From NCBI RefSeq assembly GCF_902713425.1, contig NC_081209.1:5062001-5126000 (forward strand): a stretch of DNA of 64,000 nt, read 5' to 3'. Shown in pieces: positions 59,401 to 64,000 of the stretch (the first letter of the stretch is position 1; every line of letters starts with the position of its first letter). The DNA is from Acipenser ruthenus (taxonomy: Eukaryota; Chordata; Actinopteri; Acipenseriformes; Acipenseridae). Both the position numbers and the translations under genes were made by a program. The notes under the pieces are model-generated. The model saw only the letters and a program-made list of their open reading frames with translations, searched no databases and was not told the DNA's origin.

Positions 59401-60751
59401 CATCTGGAAAAGTCTTCTCTAACCACTGCCTGCATTTTGCTGGTTCAGGCATGTATTCACAGTACTAGGAAGACAGAATTCACAGTAAGAACACACACCT
59501 CACTTGTAGGAAAGTTAACTAGAAGTTACTGTGTTGAAATTCAAGTGGATTGCACACAGCGGGTCTGTTTTTAAAAGAACGAGCAATGCTTTGGAAATTG
59601 AAACAACAAAGCATCGCTGCTCTGCCAACCACAGATGCAAGTACTTAATTATTTTTTTGTGGGGCATGTAGGTGCAATAAGGAGAACAAATTTACTGAAA
59701 ATTGATTAAATGGTGCTAAAGCTAAAAGAAACCAATTTAAAAAAAGAACAATGAATAAATAGTCCACATGTATCCCTATTAAAACATTGCTTTGTTGTAT
59801 ACATACCTCTGTAGGCAAGGAGCAAACTGCAGATAAAAAAAAAAAAAGTCACATACAAAAGTGCAAGAAATCACACCCTCAAAACCAAACAGCTACAATA
59901 ATAGATAGTGCTAAAACCAATATGACTCATCTTTTACTTTTAAAAACTGCTTGGGAGTTCACACCAGCTAATTGAAAAAGTACAATACAATAATTGTGAA
60001 ACTGTTCAGTTTTATCAAGTAAGGAAACATTTGCTTCCTCTTTATATGGTTATTTTGGTAAGAAATATTTTTCTTCTCATTTGTTTTGCCACAAGTAACA
60101 TACTTCCACTTATTTGTCATTTGTTTAAAAATATGATTGCATACAAACAATAGCATTTTTCAAAAACAGAACAGGTAACATAGTATCACAAATTGTTCCA
60201 GGTATACTTACATCTACTTCTCTTTCATGTATTGTACCATCATATTACCATGCATTGTCTGGTATCAAACTGCACAAGCAGCCAAACACAAACGTTAACA
60301 CAATGCTTTCAATACTTAAACACTGCGTAGATTCTGGAACTGAAGTCACCTGTTTGTTATTCAGATGTTCTGACTCTCCAAAAACATTACATGTTAAACG
60401 CAACTTGGTAGTGTACGACAGGGAAAATGTACAGTTTTTTCTTCTCATCACATTCTGGTGACTATTTTAAAACTCTGAAACTTAAAGCATCCCTGTGACC
60501 TCAACAGATCTCTCAACCATGTCTTCTCTCTAAGGAGCTGGTACACCAGAGTGTTACCATTAACCTGTCCCCCTGCAACTCTCCTCCCTGTGGACAGAGA
60601 TCCTAGAGGAGTTCTAACACATTGCATATGATCGCTGCCACGTACCTCCACAGTAGAGCACTTTCAGTGGATATTTTGTGTCAGAGTTTGCTTTTCTGCG
60701 ATCCACTTTGGTCTCTGGTGAAGCTGATTCTGCATTTTCAGTAGTAGCCAT
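56361..60751 (-). CDS. denr: DENR, density-regulated re-initiation factor
   Basis: DENR pairs with MCTS1 on the 40S ribosome, ejecting deacylated tRNA after termination and promoting re-initiation after short upstream ORFs. Seven coding exons join to 594 nt (197 residues; human 198): 60646-60751, 59807-59826, 59380-59464, 58787-58867, 57812-57928, 57040-57179 and 56361-56405. The N-terminal part has the zinc-type cysteines (LYCGVCSLPTEYC), then [15 protein letters not shown], an acidic/lysine-rich linker ([10 protein letters not shown]), and a SUI1/eIF1-like domain ([14 protein letters not shown]-type block, [33 protein letters not shown]). It ends [14 protein letters not shown]. The start at 60751 ([11 protein letters not shown]) follows an acceptor at 60765-60767, so the first exon is non-coding and further upstream. 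The second coding exon is only 20 nt. A possible AATAAA lies at 56123-56128. Orientation is opposite to KNTC1. Confidence 0.95.
56413..56448. repeat. (AAAG)n microsatellite
   Basis: About nine AAAG repeats just inside the last DENR intron, close to the 3' splice site. On the minus strand this is a CTTT pyrimidine tract and may serve as the polypyrimidine tract. Confidence 0.85.
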
Positions 60752-61704
60752 GTTATTTTCTTATCTAAAAAGATACAAGATATTATTTTAGTACAATTGT
60801 CCTTACCTGATCATTGTATTGACCATATATCTTTTTCAAAAGGACTAAACCATCAGCTTGTTTTGCAGTACTATTGTATATACCATATAACAATGTCTTA
60901 CTATACTGTGCTAAAATGATTAGCGTTTTAGGGTATTCACATTTTTTATATAGGTGTATATATACCAGATTCTTCCAAAGTTTCGCCTTTTGTCCGTTCT
61001 ACTTCAAAATAACTTTGTTTACAGTCCTGTTTACATATTGTAAAAACAGTTTTTGCTGCACACAAGTTCCCCCCCCCCCCTTAATCAACCAATTCTGAAT
61101 AATGTACCGTTTAATCCTACCAGACTTCAACTTGTTCTACGCTATATTTACACAAAATGCACACACATTGTTTGTTTTAGTTAACAGATCCAAAAAGCCA
61201 AACATATTTGTTTATTGGTAATTCATAAGGTATGGTTTAAACAAACCAAAACAACATTACCATAATCAAACTGTGGCAAATAAGAGCAAACGCAACATTT
61301 GCACCTACAGCTCTTAAAAAACGATGATCTGCATTTGTAATTAACATCTGCTCACAATCTTTAAAGTGACAGTCAGACCGCTTCCATATACCCTCAGAAT
61401 ATGTTACTTCACTGCTGCACAAGGGTTAATATGTGGATATACATTTCTGCTTTGATTTACAAAAAGGTGCAATCTTAATAAAGCCTCTACTTGCATGACT
61501 AAATTTGAAATGAAAAAATATCACTACCAAGATATATGAGACTACTGCCATCTGGTGAACAGGAGAGAGAACAGCAACTGTTTTGCAGAACAGAAATTAT
61601 ACTGTATTAATATTTTCCTGTGCAAAGCTTTCTCTGACCTGTATCAGGCAGCTGCTGCACAGTCTATGGACCATAATCTCACAAATTTGGCATCTTTAGC
61701 TCAC

Positions 61705-61742
61705 CTCCTAGTCTCTAAGTCGCCTTGGATAAAAGACACCCC
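61705..61742 (+). mobile_element. SINE tail fragment
   Basis: TAGTCTCTAAGTCGCCTTGG followed by ATAAAAGACACC, the same tail type as at 16811-16940, here with only its 3' portion evident. Confidence 0.45.
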
Positions 61743-61956
61743 AAAAATATTTTAAATAGCATTCCTTAATAATAGAAAAGCAACAATAATAATAAAACCA
61801 TACACAATTTCAGTTTTTGAAATGGGATGTCCCAGCTTAACTGTTAACCCTTTAAATAACATAACTGGATAAATAAAGGAATACAGTAATTACAACTTCC
61901 AATAACCTTGCACCTTCAAGTGCCTCTAGAAATGAATTAAATAGACTTAGAGCAGC

Positions 61957-62167
61957 CAAGGGTGGGATCAATTCATTTTTAAAATCAATTCCCAATTCCC
62001 ATTCCTATGAAAGAACTGGATTTATATTTTAGAGACATCGTTGCTGTGATTGTTCAGCTGATTTCGTTCGATCAATGACGTGTTGGAATTTATTATAGGG
62101 TGATGAGAATTCAAATTGATTTGAAAAGGGAATTGGAATTGAAAAACAGCTATTGACCCCAACCCTG
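61957..62167. mobile_element. hAT-type MITE, copy 2
   Basis: It starts CAAGGGTGGGATCAATTC and ends ATTGACCCCAACCCTG as imperfect inverted termini. The flanking octamers AGAGCAGC and ATGACAGC match at 5 of 8 positions. It shares the GGAATTGGAATTGAAAAACA subterminal block with 2123-2395 but is about 60 bp shorter inside. Confidence 0.6.
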
Positions 62168-64000
62168 ATGACAGCTGATAGATATGATGTGAATACTGCA
62201 GCTTTAAGGAGAGCCACAATCTGCTGATTCAGGGGGTCAAAAGACAAATGCACGTTTCCTTTTAACAACAGTGTAAATTCATATAATGTTACAATGTCTT
62301 TTAGGAGCAGAAGGAAGTGTAAAGATCGTCCACATTACTAGATTCCAGAAGAAAAAAAAACAACAAGTCACTAATGTCAAAACCAGACCTTCAATTGTAC
62401 TTACTTAAAATGACATTAGGCAAAGATACGACACCAGACACATGTAAGATTATAATTTAAACTGGAAACCGCAGCGTCACATGTCTACAATGTCTGATGT
62501 ACTAGAAACTCATTAACCTATGTAGTCTGTTATGTAGCAGTATTAACTTAATGACAACATTGGCTCGTCTCTGTAAATAATGGAAGGCCTAGTACTGAAT
62601 TTGTATCTACCAATAATAACTTATATTAATATCTGTCTTACTCAGTTACTGACTTCCTAATGACAGATGGTTAATACAGGACCAGACAGAACGGCCTACC
62701 ACTATGCAGCAAGAACATCGCCATTTCAGACTTTAAATAAAACACCGTCCTCTCTGAAGAGACACATTGCTAAGAACCGCAGCGTGCTGGCTAATGAATA
62801 TAACGACCAGAAGCGCAAGATAATACGATTCAGGACCAAACGGCTCCATTCATTTCCATCATAGAACTTAGGTGGAAAAAAAATATGAAAAAGTATGTCA
62901 TACCTTTGAAATTGTTGTACCTATCCCTTAAATACAACCATTACATTATACACTACTAACCGAAAACGTCAACATTTTTAAATATTTCTAAATGTTTTGT
63001 TTTCTTTTTTTTTTAAATACATATAAATATACTCAACACTAATATAAGCACACCTCACGCCTTGCTCAGGGTCCTGCCTTCTTAAACGGACACACACGTT
63101 TGGCATTGTTTTAGGTAGTCACAGGCTTGCCTGAGAGAAAATGGTTGGCCTTTTAATTTTTTTTAGTGATTTGGTAAACGCGTGATGTTAACATATGATT
63201 TAGGATAAATCTCTCATGACTACCTTTCAGCAGCTTGGTATTTAAATAAAATTGTATGTTTATTTTGTTTTTTTGTGTAGCCCCCTATGTTTTGATAGAA
63301 GGCCCCCTGTGGCTTGTGGATTTTTTTTTACTTAGTGTACAGATTGAAAATAAATGTAAAGTATGAATGAATTGCAGAACCTGAATTATTATAAGACAAG
63401 AACAAGGAAACAATACTGCAGATAAGTACGTTATCACTCTAACGTTTTGAAACTCGGAGATATTTCTGTAATTTTGTAGGTTGAAATGTGTACGCTGTTC
63501 AAAATTAACGTGACTGAAAAAAGTTGTCAAAAGTTTTTTTCTATGGCAGTACTGCCTTTACTAGATACTTTGCTGATAACATCAGTTAAGAACAGTTTTA
63601 TTTAGTTTTAAATTACAATATTCACTTAAAATGTATTTTGTGGTTCTCTGTTAGTGCTATTATGATCAATGTAAGCGTCAGTAGTGTGGATAGTATTATT
63701 AATGTGAACTAAAATATACTTATACATATATACTATATAGCAGAAGTATGCGAGTATCCTTACGGCTAAGTACCATGAATTAGTGATGTCTGGTAGTCGA
63801 TCATCGTCCTTAATTTGTATTTAAATAGAAAAGCATTTTTGACAGATAAACTGGATTTCTGTGCTACAGACAGTGACATAAATTGTTCTTTAATAGCAAG
63901 AGAAGGCATCAGTATGATGAAATGGAAAAGGATAAGATGCCATATAACACAAATACAACACCTACTCCGCAAACACTTCCCTACACCACCATGTCAAAGA

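Larger units (their letters stand above)
60765..64000. other. DENR upstream region, no gene recognised
   Basis: The DENR non-coding first exon and promoter must lie here or beyond but I cannot place them. CCDC62 or HIP1R sequence, expected nearby in human, is not visible. Content seen: a C tract at 61071-61080, SINE tail and MITE (listed), and otherwise AT-rich sequence. Open frames, including one of 65 codons at 62667-62864, show no family signature. Confidence 0.5.

Noticed and set aside
62667-62864. 65-codon plus-strand frame rich in Arg/Lys
   Set aside because: No recognisable family, splice context or conservation evidence; length is within chance for this region.

Overview
This window is vertebrate nuclear DNA, most likely from a ray-finned fish. 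Compact multi-exon genes with GT-AG introns of roughly 100-2,000 bp, many AT/CA/TTA/AAAG microsatellites, SINE tails and hAT-type MITEs all point that way. Several interspersed repeats resemble ones I associate with non-teleost fishes (sturgeon, paddlefish, gar, bowfin); that narrower placement is inference only. The gene order ZCCHC8 - RSRC2 - KNTC1 - HCAR cluster - DENR is that of human 12q24.31.

Layout. 1-3440: AT-rich intergenic DNA with repeats. 3507-8958 (-): ZCCHC8, the scaffold of the NEXT RNA-exosome adaptor, 14 coding exons, with a first intron that reads as a U12-type AT-AC intron. 9351-11409 (+): a four-exon gene for a 415-residue protein I do not recognise, head-to-head with ZCCHC8. 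13355-19011 (-): RSRC2, an RS-rich splicing-related protein, with one apparent GC-AG intron and a candidate poison exon. 20290-42081 (+): KNTC1 (Rod of the RZZ kinetochore complex), 63 coding exons that join in frame to 2,232 residues; one intron lacks an AG acceptor. 43339-54803 (-): four intronless hydroxycarboxylic-acid-receptor-like GPCRs in two recent tandem pairs. 56361-60751 (-): DENR, a translation re-initiation and recycling factor. 60765-64000: no recognised gene.

The most distinctive part is 41.5-55 kb. A unit holding the last two KNTC1 exons plus a convergent receptor gene was duplicated in tandem, so decayed KNTC1 tail exons lie between the receptors (44841-45392, 48220-48310). 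A second, HCAR1-like receptor type was duplicated separately (49097-50812 and 52160-54940), and its distal copy received an insertion of about 1 kb beside the stop codon together with a rewritten C-terminus. The pairs differ in the TM7 motif (NPxxY against DPxxY), while all four keep the TM2 and TM3 arginines used by HCARs to bind carboxylate ligands.

The genes form no single pathway: NEXT RNA decay, splicing, spindle checkpoint, metabolite sensing and translation. The neighbourhood is a conserved syntenic block with a lineage-specific receptor expansion. Exon boundaries were set by eye from splice signals and remembered human proteins; in each recognised multi-exon gene the joined exons total a multiple of three.
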